Shown here: one piece after another, positions 17,373 to 26,115 of the stretch
Numbering within the stretch: position 1 is the first letter of the stretch
How the letters are laid out: the number at the start of each line of letters is the position of its first letter
NCBI GenBank assembly: GCA_038253555.1
Contig: JBBSGZ010000002.1
Span: 8,155 to 72,154 of the forward strand
DNA: 64,000 bases
DNA from: JALYUA01 sp038253555
GTDB lineage: Bacteria > Acidobacteriota > Thermoanaerobaculia > UBA5066 > Gp7-AA6
Direction: 5' to 3'
Made by a program: the position numbers and the translations under genes
The notes under the pieces: model-generated
Seen by the model: only the letters and a program-made list of their open reading frames with translations
Told to the model about the DNA's origin: nothing
Databases searched by the model: none

Positions 17373-18881
17373 TTACGGAAACGTCACGGGGCATCCCGCG
17401 AACGCGCTCGTGTCCTGGATCGGGGCGAACGGCGTGTTCAACGGATTCACGTACGTCTTCACGTCGCCGGTCTGCGTGTCGGTCACGGTCAGCGTGACTT
17501 CGACGTTGGTCATGCCTCCGGCGAAGACCCAGAACCTGTTGTTGAAGGCGCAGCCGCGCACCACTTTCACGAAGACCTCGACGTTATCGGGGCTGAAGAA
17601 CCAGAAGTGCGCGGTCGTATCGGTCAGCCCGACGGGGTTGCCGATTCCGGACGCCGAGGCGGTGCGCCAGGACGCCTTCACCTGGAAGCGGCCGCCGCCG
17701 AGACACAGGGTTGTCGAGCCGGGCGCGCAGGGAAACGGTGGGATCGTGCCGCCCACGTTCAGCCGCCGGATCCGCCCGGGACCAAACTCCGTGATGAAGA
17801 CTTCCCGCGTATTCCGGTCCAGAGCCATGTTCGTCGGGGTGATGAGACCGCTGGCCAGCACGGTCGGCGGCCCCGACGGGGTGCTGTAGAACAGCAGGCG
17901 GCCCGGTGCGTTCGCCGTCATGTTCGTGGAAAACTCCAGGACGAGGTACTGGTCGACGACGGGCGCCACCGGAAGCACGTCGATCGCGGAGTTGAGACCT
18001 CCGATCAGGCGGGTGTTCGCTCCCGTGGTCGAATCGACGAGGCGAATTTCCGACAGACCGGGATTGAAGGGGAAACCGGTCAGGAACGGAACGAGCATCT
18101 GCCCGTTGGAGAGCCGGATGCTGTCCGGAACGGCGTCCACGACGGGGGGCGGTGCCGCGGGGTTGGTCAGGGGGGGGAACGCGGCGAGCGTCACGTAGTT
18201 TCCGGTCGCGAGATCGACGCTCAAAATCGAGTTCAGGCTCGCGTCCACGACGGCAATCCGGCTCCCCAGCGAGACAAGCCCGTAGGGATTGGACGACCTC
18301 GGGCCGACGAGGTCGGGGAAATCCACGAGGAGCGAGATGCGGAGGGTCTCACCAGACGGGTTGTTGATGACGAGCTCAGTTCCGTTTTTCAGCGCCACGT
18401 GCTGCGCGGGGGTGAGGGCGAAATTTCCCGCCGTCGCGTCGATCGTCGCGCTGAAGCGCAGTTTCAAAACCGAGCTCAGGATCGGGGAAGATGGATTCGG
18501 GTTCGCGATCTCGAGGCCCGGCGCGGGACCCGGAAGGCTTTCGTCACCCGAGCCGATCGTCAGGAAAAAGACGTCGCCAATCTGCTCGAGGCCCGATGGC
18601 CCGGAGGGGGCGTTGTTCCCCACTGCGGAGAGTCCGGAGGGAAGGCCGTCGAGAATCGTGATCCGGGTCCCGTCCCGGCGCACGAGGGAGATGCGCCCCG
18701 TGTTCGGCCCCGCCCCCGCCTCGCAGACGAGGAGGTTCCCCGCTGTCGTCAGGGAGACCTTCGCCGGCGCCTTCAAGCCGGTGGCGACGACGGTCAGGTC
18801 CTGCGCGCGCAATCGCGCGGGTAACAGAAATGCGCCGAGAATCAGCGCGGCCAGAACTCCCGAAATTCTTCTCTCGAGCAT
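17373..18881 (-). CDS. Secreted ScyD/ScyE-family beta-propeller protein
   Basis: 502 residues with a signal peptide (VLAALILGAFLLPARLRAQ). Repeated propeller-blade segments such as PAKVSLTTAGNLLVCEAG, GLEQIGDVFFLTIGSG and NPYGLVSLGSRIAVVDA match the ScyD/ScyE-type propeller found outside scytonemin pathways in many bacteria. The C-terminal ~110 residues (GGRFQVKASWR ... HFWFFSPDNVEVFVKVVRGCAFNNRFWVF) form a separate beta-sandwich module common in secreted proteins of soil bacteria. It is probably extracytoplasmic with unknown ligand, and no scytonemin genes are nearby. Confidence 0.8.
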   Translation of the reverse strand: MLERRISGVLAALILGAFLLPARLRAQDLTVVATGLKAPAKVSLTTAGNLLVCEAGAGPNTGRISLVRRDGTRITILDGLPSGLSAVGNNAPSGPSGLEQIGDVFFLTIGSGDESLPGPAPGLEIANPNPSSPILSSVLKLRFSATIDATAGNFALTPAQHVALKNGTELVINNPSGETLRISLLVDFPDLVGPRSSNPYGLVSLGSRIAVVDASLNSILSVDLATGNYVTLAAFPPLTNPAAPPPVVDAVPDSIRLSNGQMLVPFLTGFPFNPGLSEIRLVDSTTGANTRLIGGLNSAIDVLPVAPVVDQYLVLEFSTNMTANAPGRLLFYSTPSGPPTVLASGLITPTNMALDRNTREVFITEFGPGRIRRLNVGGTIPPFPCAPGSTTLCLGGGRFQVKASWRTASASGIGNPVGLTDTTAHFWFFSPDNVEVFVKVVRGCAFNNRFWVFAGGMTNVEVTLTVTDTQTGDVKTYVNPLNTPFAPIQDTSAFAGCPVTFP

Positions 18882-18938
18882 GGCGACCTCCTGAACGGGA
18901 TAACCGGTCGACTATCCGACGGGTTCGTTTCCGCGATT

Positions 18939-20171
18939 CTAGGACTTTGGGTTGGAAGGTGCAGGGAGAGGCGTGTTCCGGTGTTTGGCGGGCGGATTTT
19001 GAAGCAGGCGGTTCGGCCGCCGTCGCGCGGGCGGCCTGCCGCCTGGATCCGCGCGGTTCGGCGCGCTCCGCTCCTGCCCGTCAGCTCCGAGGGGAGACGA
19101 CCAGCACGACCGCCGTGCCCGGCAGCATGGGAGGGCGCGGGTTCGGGCGGTTGGCGGTCGGCGCCGGGAGGGACCGAACTGCGCGGTCACGAGATACACC
19201 CTGTGGGTCGCGAGATCGAGCGCGAGGGTGCGCGCCCCTCGCTGCGTCGAAACGTTCTGAACGACGCGAAAGGATTCCGGAGAGTCCTCGTGCACGACCG
19301 TCAGGGTTCCGTCTCCGTTCGACGCGTAGGCGAGCCCGGTCGCCGGATCGAAGGCAGTTCCATCGACCCCTTCTCCGATCGGCAGCGAAGTGACGATGCG
19401 GCCCGTGGAAGAATCGACGACCATCATCCGCTTGTTGTGGCAGCCGACGAACAGACGCTGGTGCGCGGCGTCAAGCGCCAGCCCGGTTGGCTCGTCGCAG
19501 GGAGCGAGGGACCACCGCGCGGTGACGGCGAGGCTCCGGGAATCGAAGACGGCCAGGGTGTTCGTGTCTTCGATATTGACGAAGATATGCCCCTGCCCGT
19601 CGGACGCGGGGCCCTCCGGCTTTCCGTCGAGCGGAACGGTCCCTTCGATCGCGAGCGTCTTTGCGTTGATCGCGGTGGCGCTTTTTCCCCGGCCGTTGAA
19701 GGTGAACACGCGCCCGCTCGCGGAGTCGTAAAGAATTGCGTCCGGGTTCTCCCCCGTTCCCTTGACCTCGCCGACAATCGCGAGCGTCGAAGCCGAGAAC
19801 ACGGTGACCGACGCGGCCCGGCCGTTGCTCGTGAACGCACGATCGAGTTCCGGAACTACGGCGATTCCGTGGACACCTGGAGTCGGCGCGATCTCGCCCA
19901 CGACTTTTCGCCCGGGGGCATCGATCACGAGGACGCGGTCGCCTCTCGAGACATAAACGCGGTGCGACGGAGCGTCGACGGTCAGGTAATCCCAGCCGGT
20001 GTCTCCCGGCATCGGAATCTGTCCGTCGAGGGCATACGAGGCGATCCTCGGAAACGGCCGGGCGGCCGCGGCCGCGCGGGCAGGCGGCGCCGGCTGCGCC
20101 GGCTGCGAGGCGCACGCAAGCAGCAGGGCGGCGAGAGCGCAGGCGAAAGCGAGACGGATGGGATGGCGCAT
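18939..20171 (-). CDS. YncE-like secreted beta-propeller protein, C-terminus frameshifted
   Basis: Starts at ATG 20171 with a lipoprotein-type signal (AFACALAALLLACAS). Propeller blades such as HRVYVSRGDRVLVIDAPG, LAVFDSRSLAV and LAYASNGDGTLTVVHED are typical of YVTN/YncE-like periplasmic proteins. After VYLVTAQFGPS the frame becomes Arg/Pro-rich nonsense to 18939. Restoring one base near 19163-19172 gives a family-like ending (PPMLPGTAVVLVVSPRS) with a stop at 19081. The natural gene is therefore probably 19081-20171, with a single-base deletion or assembly error in a G-rich run. A TAATAT hexamer 6 bases before the ATG suggests a leaderless message. Confidence 0.75.
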   Translation of the reverse strand: MRHPIRLAFACALAALLLACASQPAQPAPPARAAAAARPFPRIASYALDGQIPMPGDTGWDYLTVDAPSHRVYVSRGDRVLVIDAPGRKVVGEIAPTPGVHGIAVVPELDRAFTSNGRAASVTVFSASTLAIVGEVKGTGENPDAILYDSASGRVFTFNGRGKSATAINAKTLAIEGTVPLDGKPEGPASDGQGHIFVNIEDTNTLAVFDSRSLAVTARWSLAPCDEPTGLALDAAHQRLFVGCHNKRMMVVDSSTGRIVTSLPIGEGVDGTAFDPATGLAYASNGDGTLTVVHEDSPESFRVVQNVSTQRGARTLALDLATHRVYLVTAQFGPSRRRPPTARTRALPCCRARRSCWSSPLGADGQERSAPNRADPGGRPPARRRPNRLLQNPPAKHRNTPLPAPSNPKS

Positions 20172-20177
20172 TGGGGC

Positions 20178-20183
20178 ATATTA
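20178..20183 (-). promoter_or_regulatory. Putative -10 hexamer of the YncE-like gene
   Basis: TAATAT on the minus strand, 6 bases before the ATG at 20171. This is a geometry that would give a leaderless transcript. Confidence 0.4.
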
Positions 20184-20221
20184 ACCGTCGCCAACCGTCG
20201 CCTTCGCTCACTGCGGGAGCT

Positions 20222-20447
20222 GCCTTCGCCGTGCGCGGCGAAGGCACCGGCGAGCGGCTCGCCTGTCGGCTCGACCGCTCGCCTCACGTCGCTTCCGCTC
20301 ACTGCGTTCGCTCACGCTCCCGCCCCGAGAGGCTCCTCCCTCCCTCTGGTCGGGAGACTCCTCTCGGGGCGAGCTTAACCACCATCCTGGCTGGAGCGCA
20401 GCTCTGTCCCCTCGCCCCGCACTCGGGGAGAGGGTTGGGGCGAGGGG
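20222..20447. repeat. Cluster of three palindromic elements
   Basis: The 465-base gap at 20172-20636 has no gene but three inverted repeats. (1) 20222-20231/20236-20245, a perfect 10-bp stem with a 4-base loop. (2) 20321-20332/20360-20371, a perfect 12-bp stem, extendable outward with one indel, around a pyrimidine-rich loop. (3) 20408-20418/20437-20447, a perfect 11-bp stem (CCCCTCGCCCC) around an 18-base loop containing GGGGAGAGGG. The third resembles REP-like palindromes scattered in many GC-rich genomes. None has a T-tract, so they are not simple terminators. Confidence 0.7.
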
Positions 20448-20636
20448 GCCCGCGGGCAGGCGTCGCGCATCGGCCAGCGCAGCCGGTCCAAGGGTCCGCC
20501 GCTCGTGAAGAGAATTTGAGGTGTCGGGGGATTCCGATCCGATGGCGCGCCGGACAGAAATGCCGACAGTCCGGCGCTTCCGCCCGCATAATGAAAGGCG
20601 AGCTCGTAACACCGCAACGACCCCCAGGAGGACCCT

Positions 20637-20987
20637 ATGGCGTCAGAGCCTGCTCCGCCCCGGGCGCATTCGCCCGAGCCCTGGACCTGCGACCGGAAAG
20701 ACCCGCGCATGGTGATGGACGCGGAGGGCCGGCTCGTCGGGGTGATGACGACACCCGAGGACGCCCGGCGGATCCTTTCCGCCATCAACGCGACCCGAGG
20801 ACTTTCGGGAGCCGGGCTCGAGGGCGGACCCGTTCTCGAGAGGCTGCAGTCCCTCTTCGACCTCTGCCGGTACCATTTCGACGCCGGATTCAAGCAGACT
20901 TGCGACCTGGACGGCGGACTGGAGAAGCTTCTGTCTCGCGCCAACGCCGGATGGCTCGCGTTCGGCCGCGAGAGTTTCCGGGAGTGA
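20637..20987 (+). CDS. Hypothetical protein
   Basis: 116 residues from ATG at 20637 with AGGAGG about 8 bases upstream. The N-terminal part reads like a small beta module (WTCDRKDPRMVMDAEGRLVGVMTTPEDARRILSAIN). The C-terminal part has two Cys (LFDLCRYHF, KQTCDLDGG). No signal peptide or membrane helix is seen. I do not recognise the family. It is convergent with the ACT-domain gene. Confidence 0.65.
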   Translation: MASEPAPPRAHSPEPWTCDRKDPRMVMDAEGRLVGVMTTPEDARRILSAINATRGLSGAGLEGGPVLERLQSLFDLCRYHFDAGFKQTCDLDGGLEKLLSRANAGWLAFGRESFRE

Positions 20988-21009
20988 GCGCTCTCGTCCC
21001 CACGCTTCC

Positions 21010-21438
21010 TTAAGGCTCGAAGGTGAACCCGTCTTTCTCGAGCGCCGCGCGGGCGGCCTCCGCATCCTCGCCCCGGACGAGAAGGTAGTCGGTGTCGTAC
21101 GTCGACACGACGAATATCGGAAGCCCGGCTCGGGCGAGCGGCGCGGAGAGGGCGGCGAGCACCCCCGTCATGGAGAACGGGATCGGCCCTTCGAGGCGCA
21201 GAGCCCGCCACCGCGATTCCACCGCGGCGCCCTCGGGGGCGAACGCCTCCTCGCACACGATGGACAGCTCGCGATCCGTTCGCGTGACGGAGTAGAGAAA
21301 GCTCCGTGCCGGGAAGACCGGGACGGCGACCCCGGGGGGAAGGCGGCAGACCGCGAACGCGTCCGGAAGCCACGCAAGTTTTTTCCAGGGCGGCGACGCA
21401 GAACTGGCGGCAGGAGGACCGCCTTCGCTTCGCGTCAT
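21010..21438 (-). CDS. ACT-domain protein (CASTOR/ACT_7-like)
   Basis: 142 residues with two ACT-like halves. The first half (AVCRLPPGVAVPVF...FLYSVTRTDRELSIVCEE) and second half (EGPIPFSMTGVLAALSAPLARAGLPIFVVSTYDTDYLLV) match the stand-alone ACT family related to aspartate-kinase regulatory domains, which bind small ligands, often amino acids. Family members are about 130 residues. It is the third gene of a minus-strand group after udgX and a small helical protein, with 22 bases between neighbours. The ligand is unknown. Confidence 0.8.
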   Translation of the reverse strand: MTRSEGGPPAASSASPPWKKLAWLPDAFAVCRLPPGVAVPVFPARSFLYSVTRTDRELSIVCEEAFAPEGAAVESRWRALRLEGPIPFSMTGVLAALSAPLARAGLPIFVVSTYDTDYLLVRGEDAEAARAALEKDGFTFEP

Positions 21439-21460
21439 TCGGGAGCCTCAGTCCGCGAGG

Positions 21461-21691
21461 TCAGTCGCGACGCGGAGTGTCCTGCACGGTCTCGACCTGA
21501 AGGCGGTGGTACTCCGAAAGCGCGTGCCGAACGATGCGGCGAAGGTTGCGGAGGCGACGCTCGGCCCGGTCGCGTTCCCGGTCCGCCAGTCTCGCGCGGC
21601 GGTAATACAAAACCTCCCGCCACAGCGCGTCGACGGCTTTGCGCCAGCGCTCCTGAGCCAGGCCGGTCTGCAGTTCGATCGCGGGTGTCAC
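21461..21691 (-). CDS. Small helical hypothetical protein
   Basis: 76 residues, Arg-rich and almost entirely helical (ERWRKAVDALWREVLYYRRARLADRERDRAERRLRNLRRI would form long amphipathic helices). No family is recognised. Its placement between udgX and the ACT gene on the same strand with short gaps suggests cotranscription. Confidence 0.55.
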   Translation of the reverse strand: MTPAIELQTGLAQERWRKAVDALWREVLYYRRARLADRERDRAERRLRNLRRIVRHALSEYHRLQVETVQDTPRRD

Positions 21692-21755
21692 AGACCCTCC
21701 GCGGAAATGTTAGCAGTTTCGGGCCTAAAAGGCTTCCGGAACGGCCCGGACGGCA

Positions 21756-22478
21756 TCAGAGGGAAGGCAGATATCGGGCGGCGAACCGCAGATCCGCGAC
21801 GAACATCCGCATGTCCCGCCGCCGGGCCGCCTCGTCGGGCGCTCGGAGGATCGAAGAGGGATGCACGGTCGCGATCACGTGAGGCGCGAGCGGCGAGGGG
21901 ATGAGCGCGCCGCGGCTCTTTGTCACGCGAAAAGTCCGGCCGAGAAGGGCCTGCGCCGCCGTCGCCCCAAGACACACGAGGACCTGCGGCCGGAGAACGG
22001 CGAGCTCCGCATCCAGCCAGGGACGACACGCCGTGATCTCGACGGCGTTCGGCTTCTGGTGGATGCGTTTCTTGCCGCGCGGCTCCCACTTGAAGTGCTT
22101 GACCGCGTTCGTGACGTAGGCGAGTTTCCGATCGATCCCGGCTTCTTCGAGCGCCTCGTCGAGGAGTCGTCCGGCCGGGCCGACGAACGGGCGCCCCTCC
22201 AGATCCTCGCGGTTGCCGGGCTGTTCGCCGACGAGCACGAGCCGGGCCGAGCGGCTACCCTCGCCGAAGACGGTCTGCGTGCCGCGCTTCCACAGGTCGC
22301 ACGCGCGGCAGCCCGCCGCCGCGCCGCGCAGCTTTGGCAGAGTGGGACGGGCGGGCACCAGCGGCGCTGCCGACTCGAAGGTTCTGCGGACCACGCCCCG
22401 GATCGAAGCACGAGGCAGGCCAGCGGCAGGGTCGTAGCGACCGCGCGCGTTCTGGTACCCTCGACCGACTCTCGTCAT
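21756..22478 (-). CDS. udgX: UdgX-type uracil-DNA glycosylase
   Basis: 240 residues from ATG at 22478. It has the family 4/UdgX fold: GEQPG motif (84-88), FVGPAG, TNAVKHFKWE, and VHPSSILR near the C-terminus. Cys57, Cys60 (CRAC) and two later Cys (ITACRPW, VLVCLG) are likely 4Fe-4S ligands. The diagnostic UdgX insertion loop is present as KKRIH (136-140), whose His140 corresponds to the residue that forms a covalent bond to the abasic site after uracil removal. The KRRIH-type loop and the His distinguish it from ordinary family-4 enzymes. The first ~45 residues are not conserved, and the start overlaps the divergent membrane-protein gene by 2 bases, so the true start may be internal. Confidence 0.9.
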   Translation of the reverse strand: MTRVGRGYQNARGRYDPAAGLPRASIRGVVRRTFESAAPLVPARPTLPKLRGAAAGCRACDLWKRGTQTVFGEGSRSARLVLVGEQPGNREDLEGRPFVGPAGRLLDEALEEAGIDRKLAYVTNAVKHFKWEPRGKKRIHQKPNAVEITACRPWLDAELAVLRPQVLVCLGATAAQALLGRTFRVTKSRGALIPSPLAPHVIATVHPSSILRAPDEAARRRDMRMFVADLRFAARYLPSL

Positions 22479-23553
22479 GGACTCGCGTTCCGCGTTCGGC
22501 ACCGACGTCGCCGAGCCTCTCCCCGACGGCTCGATCGGGCTCATCTGCGCCGTCTCGAAGGGATGGGCGGGCCAGGCCCGCGGTTCCCAGACTCGGGCCG
22601 AGCATCCCGGAACGGCCGTCCGATGGCACGACGCGATCTACGAGGTCGTCGAGGCCAACCCGCTCGCGACCGGCGCCGTCCGCTACCGCCTCGCGCCCTG
22701 GCAGGACCGTCACGCCATCCGCGTCATCGAGAGGTACGACGCCTCGAGCGAAGCGGCGCGCGGCACCGAGCGCGTTCGCAGAAACGATTCCGTCCGCGAG
22801 CGGCGTCTCGCGATTCTGTTCTCGCCCCTGATCGGGCACCTCCCGGGCCCGGTCCAGGAGCGGCTCGAGTCGGAGATCGGCGCGCCCGCCCTCGCGATGA
22901 CGGTGATCTCCGCGGCTCCGATCTTCGTGCTCGGCATCCTGGGGCTGCTCTCGTACATCCTCGGGGTGTTCGGTGCCGCTCCATTGTTCCACCCTGCTCC
23001 GCCGCTCCTGCTGTCGATCTTCTTCGCGTCGGAGTCAGCGGTGCGGATCGGGAGCGCCTGGATCGCGGGGCACCCGATGGGCTCCGTCGCCGGGACGGCG
23101 TTGTACCGCGCCGTCGCGGCCCTGCGCGGCCGGGGCACTCCGATTTCTCGCGCCGTCGCCCGTCCCTCTGCGGGGCTCACCGATCAGGATCTCTTCCGCT
23201 TGCTCGAGCCCGCGCTCTCGCTCCTGCCGCGGATGGACCAGCAGCGGCTCGAGCGCCGATACGACTTCGCCTGGCGCAAATGGGGGCTCATCACCGCGGC
23301 CCTTCTCTTCGCGGTGGGAGCCTTGAACGTTCTGGCGGCGGCGGCGGCATTTGCCGGCGACGTCGCCGGGACCTCCGAGGTCGTCTGGATTTTCCTGGGA
23401 ACGGCGCTCAGCGTCGAGCAGGGGCTCCGCTGGAGGGACATCTCCCGGGGGCGGCCGCGGGGCAGCGTCCTGGGGGTCGCGGTGCGGCCCTTCGCGGCCC
23501 GGCTTCTCGGTGCGGATCGGCCGCCGATTTCCGAAAACCGCCCGTCGGTCTGA
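22477..23553 (+). CDS. Hypothetical membrane protein
   Basis: 358 residues. The N-terminal soluble region (about 1-110) begins with Asp/Arg-rich sequence including WHDAIYEVVEANPLATGAVRYRLAPWQDRHAIRVIERYD. Membrane helices follow at about 140-165, 170-190 and 275-330. The repeated 'WHDAIYEVV...VRYRL' style resembles uncharacterised proteins of soil bacteria, but I know no function. It is divergent from udgX with essentially no spacer, and about 65 bases separate it from the downstream DUF481 gene. Confidence 0.7.
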   Translation: MDSRSAFGTDVAEPLPDGSIGLICAVSKGWAGQARGSQTRAEHPGTAVRWHDAIYEVVEANPLATGAVRYRLAPWQDRHAIRVIERYDASSEAARGTERVRRNDSVRERRLAILFSPLIGHLPGPVQERLESEIGAPALAMTVISAAPIFVLGILGLLSYILGVFGAAPLFHPAPPLLLSIFFASESAVRIGSAWIAGHPMGSVAGTALYRAVAALRGRGTPISRAVARPSAGLTDQDLFRLLEPALSLLPRMDQQRLERRYDFAWRKWGLITAALLFAVGALNVLAAAAAFAGDVAGTSEVVWIFLGTALSVEQGLRWRDISRGRPRGSVLGVAVRPFAARLLGADRPPISENRPSV

Positions 23554-23617
23554 CCCCCTTCTGCGGCGCCGGATCGGGCCCGGATCCTGCATGCCCGCGT
23601 CGCCGCAGGAGGCCAAC

Positions 23618-24367
23618 ATGCCGCGAAGCACCCGGATTGTCCTGCTGTGCCTGTGCGCCCTCGCCGCGCGCGCCGCCCGCGCCGACGATCCTCCGAAGCC
23701 TCCCCCCGTCTGGTCGGGGAAAGCGGAGGCGTCCTACGTCGCGACCTCGGGCAATTCCGATGCGAAGACTCTCGGGGCGGCCGGTGAAGTCCTCTACGCG
23801 CCGGGCGTCTGGAACTACAAGGCATCCCTGGCGTTTATCCGGAGCGAGAGCGACGGCGTCGAGACGGCGCGCACGTTCGAGGGACTTCTTCGGGCCGCCC
23901 GCAAATTGAACCCGCGTCTCGAAATCTACGGTCTGGGAACGTACCGTCAGAACCGATTTGCCGGGATCGACGGGCAATTCGCCGGAGAGGCCGGCGCCGC
24001 GTGGCAGTTCCTCTCCGGAGACCCGCACTCGCTCAAGCTCGAAGGCGGTCTGGGCTACACGAGCGAGCGGCGGATCCTGCCCGCTTCCGCGGGAATCGAG
24101 ACCCGGAACTTCGCCACCGCGCGCGCGGGCCTCGACTACCGCTGGAAGCTCTCGAAGACGAGCGAGCTCTCGGACGAGGCGTCGTTCACGGAAGACCTGA
24201 ACGACTCGAAAGACTGGCGGTTCGCCAACAAGATCTCGCTCACCGCCGGGGTCACGACCGTTCTTTCGGTGAAGCTCTCCTACGCCTGGCTCACGTTGAA
24301 CGAGCCCGTGCCCGGAAAGAAAAAGACGGACACCATCACTTCGGCCGCGCTCGTCGCGAAATTCTAG
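23618..24367 (+). CDS. DUF481 (YdiY-like) outer-membrane protein
   Basis: 249 residues from ATG at 23618, with GCAGGAGG just upstream; the in-frame extension to 23351 lies inside the previous gene. Signal peptide RIVLLCLCALAARAARA. The mature part is a series of amphipathic strands: WSGKAEASYVATSGNSDAKTLG, AGAAWQFL, EASFTEDLNDSKDWRFANKISLTAGV, ending in Phe (ALVAKF). This is typical of DUF481 beta-barrels with a C-terminal aromatic residue. Probably inserted in the outer membrane, implying a diderm cell; substrate unknown. Confidence 0.85.
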   Translation: MPRSTRIVLLCLCALAARAARADDPPKPPPVWSGKAEASYVATSGNSDAKTLGAAGEVLYAPGVWNYKASLAFIRSESDGVETARTFEGLLRAARKLNPRLEIYGLGTYRQNRFAGIDGQFAGEAGAAWQFLSGDPHSLKLEGGLGYTSERRILPASAGIETRNFATARAGLDYRWKLSKTSELSDEASFTEDLNDSKDWRFANKISLTAGVTTVLSVKLSYAWLTLNEPVPGKKKTDTITSAALVAKF

Positions 24368-24388
24368 GCGGCATGGGAGTTCTCGGAA

Positions 24389-25951
24389 TCAGCTTTCCGC
24401 CCGAGTCATCGCGCCCTCTCGCAGGTCGATCGCGCCGCCGGGCCCGGCGCCCTCCTCGACCGTGTCCTCCGCCCCGCCGACCAGCCTGCGGATCGGCCGC
24501 GCGAAGATCAGGAGGACCAGCCCGGCGACTCCCGTGACTTTGGCGACGGCGGAGAACAGCTCCGACACCCCCATCCCCTCGAACCCGCCCGCCGCGAGAC
24601 CGGCAATCAGGTTCCCGAGTGCGGTTCCCATGAACCACGTGCCCATGAGCTGCCCCGCGAGCTTCTTCGGGGCGAGCTTGGTGACGCTCGAGAGCCCGAC
24701 AGGTGAGAGGCACAGCTCTCCGGCGGTGTGGAGGAGGTAGGTCATGATCATCCACATCATGCTGACCTTTACGCCGCCGATCGCGTACGACGCGCCCAGG
24801 GCCAGCACGAGGAATCCCGCCGCCAGAAACAGCAGACCGACACCCATTTTCGCCGCCGTCGACGGCTGCCGGCGCCCGAGCTTGATCCACAGGGCCCCGA
24901 AAACCGGCGCGAGAGCGATCAAGAAAATCGAGTTCACCGACTGGAACCAGGACGTCGGGATTGTCTTGCCGAAGAGATCGCGATTCATGAGCCGGTCGCT
25001 GAACAGGTTGAGGGAGGAGCCCGCCTGCTCGAATCCCGCCCAGAAAAGCACGGCCGCCATGAAGAAAATGAAGATCACGCCAATCCGCTTCTTTTCCGCC
25101 ACCGTGATCTTCGCGAACAGGAGAATCGAAGCGAAGTAGAGGATCGCCAGACCGAGCATGAAATAGCCGGTGCCCTTCGCGACGCCGTACAGGTTCATTC
25201 GGACGACTCCCGCCACCTGAAGGGCCACGAGCGCCGCCAGCACACCGAAAACGACGGCGACGCCGATCGCGAGGCTTCGGCGGGCCCCCCTGTCGGCGAT
25301 CGGCGTACTTTCGTCGGCTCGCCGGAGCCCCGCTTTTCCCAGGTACTTCGCGCCGAGCCGGTACTGGATCAGGCCGAGGACCATGCCGATGCCGGCGGCG
25401 GAGAACCCCAGGTGCCAGTTCACCCTCTCGCCGAGGTAGCCGCAGATCAAGGGCCCGACGAGAGCGCCCACGTTGATGCCCGAATAGAAGACGGAAAAGC
25501 CCGCGTCCCGGCGGGGACTGCCGGCGGGATACAGGTCTCCGACCATCGCGCTGACGTTCGGCTTCAAGAGGCCCGTCCCGAGGACGATCAGGACCAGGCC
25601 GCCGTAGAAGGTGGGAGCGGTCGGGATGGCCATGGAGAAGTGGCCGGCCGCGATGATGCAGCCGCCGACGAACACGGCGTATCGCTGACCGAGGATCCGG
25701 TCCGCGATCCATCCGCCCGGGAGCGCCATCAGGTATACGAAGCCGGTATAGAGGCCGTAGATCGCGGCGGCCGATTTGTCGGTCAGGCCGAAGCCTCCGG
25801 TCTGCACGGAAGCCACCAGGAACAGGATGAGAAGACCCCGCATCCCGTAGTAGCTGAATCGCTCCCACATCTCCGTGAAAAAGAGCGTCGAAAGCCCGCG
25901 CGGATGGCCGAGCCACTGCTTCTCGGAGACCGGGGCCGTATTCATCGCCAT
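24389..25951 (-). CDS. POT-family proton-coupled peptide transporter
   Basis: 520 residues, about 12-14 membrane helices. The signature ExxER of the POT/PTR family is in FFTEMWERFSYYGMRGLL near the N-terminus. A second hallmark is the FYSGINVGALVGPLICGYLGE region. Family members import di- and tripeptides with protons. ATG at 25951 has AAGGAG at the proper distance; a second ATG two codons later is possible. A TAGCCT hexamer about 60 bases upstream may be the -10. Convergent with the DUF481 gene. Confidence 0.93.
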   Translation of the reverse strand: MAMNTAPVSEKQWLGHPRGLSTLFFTEMWERFSYYGMRGLLILFLVASVQTGGFGLTDKSAAAIYGLYTGFVYLMALPGGWIADRILGQRYAVFVGGCIIAAGHFSMAIPTAPTFYGGLVLIVLGTGLLKPNVSAMVGDLYPAGSPRRDAGFSVFYSGINVGALVGPLICGYLGERVNWHLGFSAAGIGMVLGLIQYRLGAKYLGKAGLRRADESTPIADRGARRSLAIGVAVVFGVLAALVALQVAGVVRMNLYGVAKGTGYFMLGLAILYFASILLFAKITVAEKKRIGVIFIFFMAAVLFWAGFEQAGSSLNLFSDRLMNRDLFGKTIPTSWFQSVNSIFLIALAPVFGALWIKLGRRQPSTAAKMGVGLLFLAAGFLVLALGASYAIGGVKVSMMWMIMTYLLHTAGELCLSPVGLSSVTKLAPKKLAGQLMGTWFMGTALGNLIAGLAAGGFEGMGVSELFSAVAKVTGVAGLVLLIFARPIRRLVGGAEDTVEEGAGPGGAIDLREGAMTRAES

Positions 25952-26103
25952 GGACCGCTCCTTCGGACGTGCGGCGTCTCGATCCTCGGTGCGCGTGACT
26001 TCCAGCGGTCAGGCTACCAGAAGCGCCGGGGAGCCGTGCCCGGGTGTGAGCGGGAACAAAGGTGTCCGGCACGCCGCGACGCGCGAGTCGGGAGCCGCCT
26101 TGT

Positions 26104-26109
26104 TAGCAT
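26104..26109 (+). promoter_or_regulatory. Putative -10 hexamer of the Kef-like gene
   Basis: TAGCAT (in GTTAGCAT) with only 6 bases to the ATG at 26116, so the transcript would begin at or next to the start codon. No Shine-Dalgarno could fit in such a leader. Confidence 0.4.
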
Positions 26110-26115
26110 CGTTCG

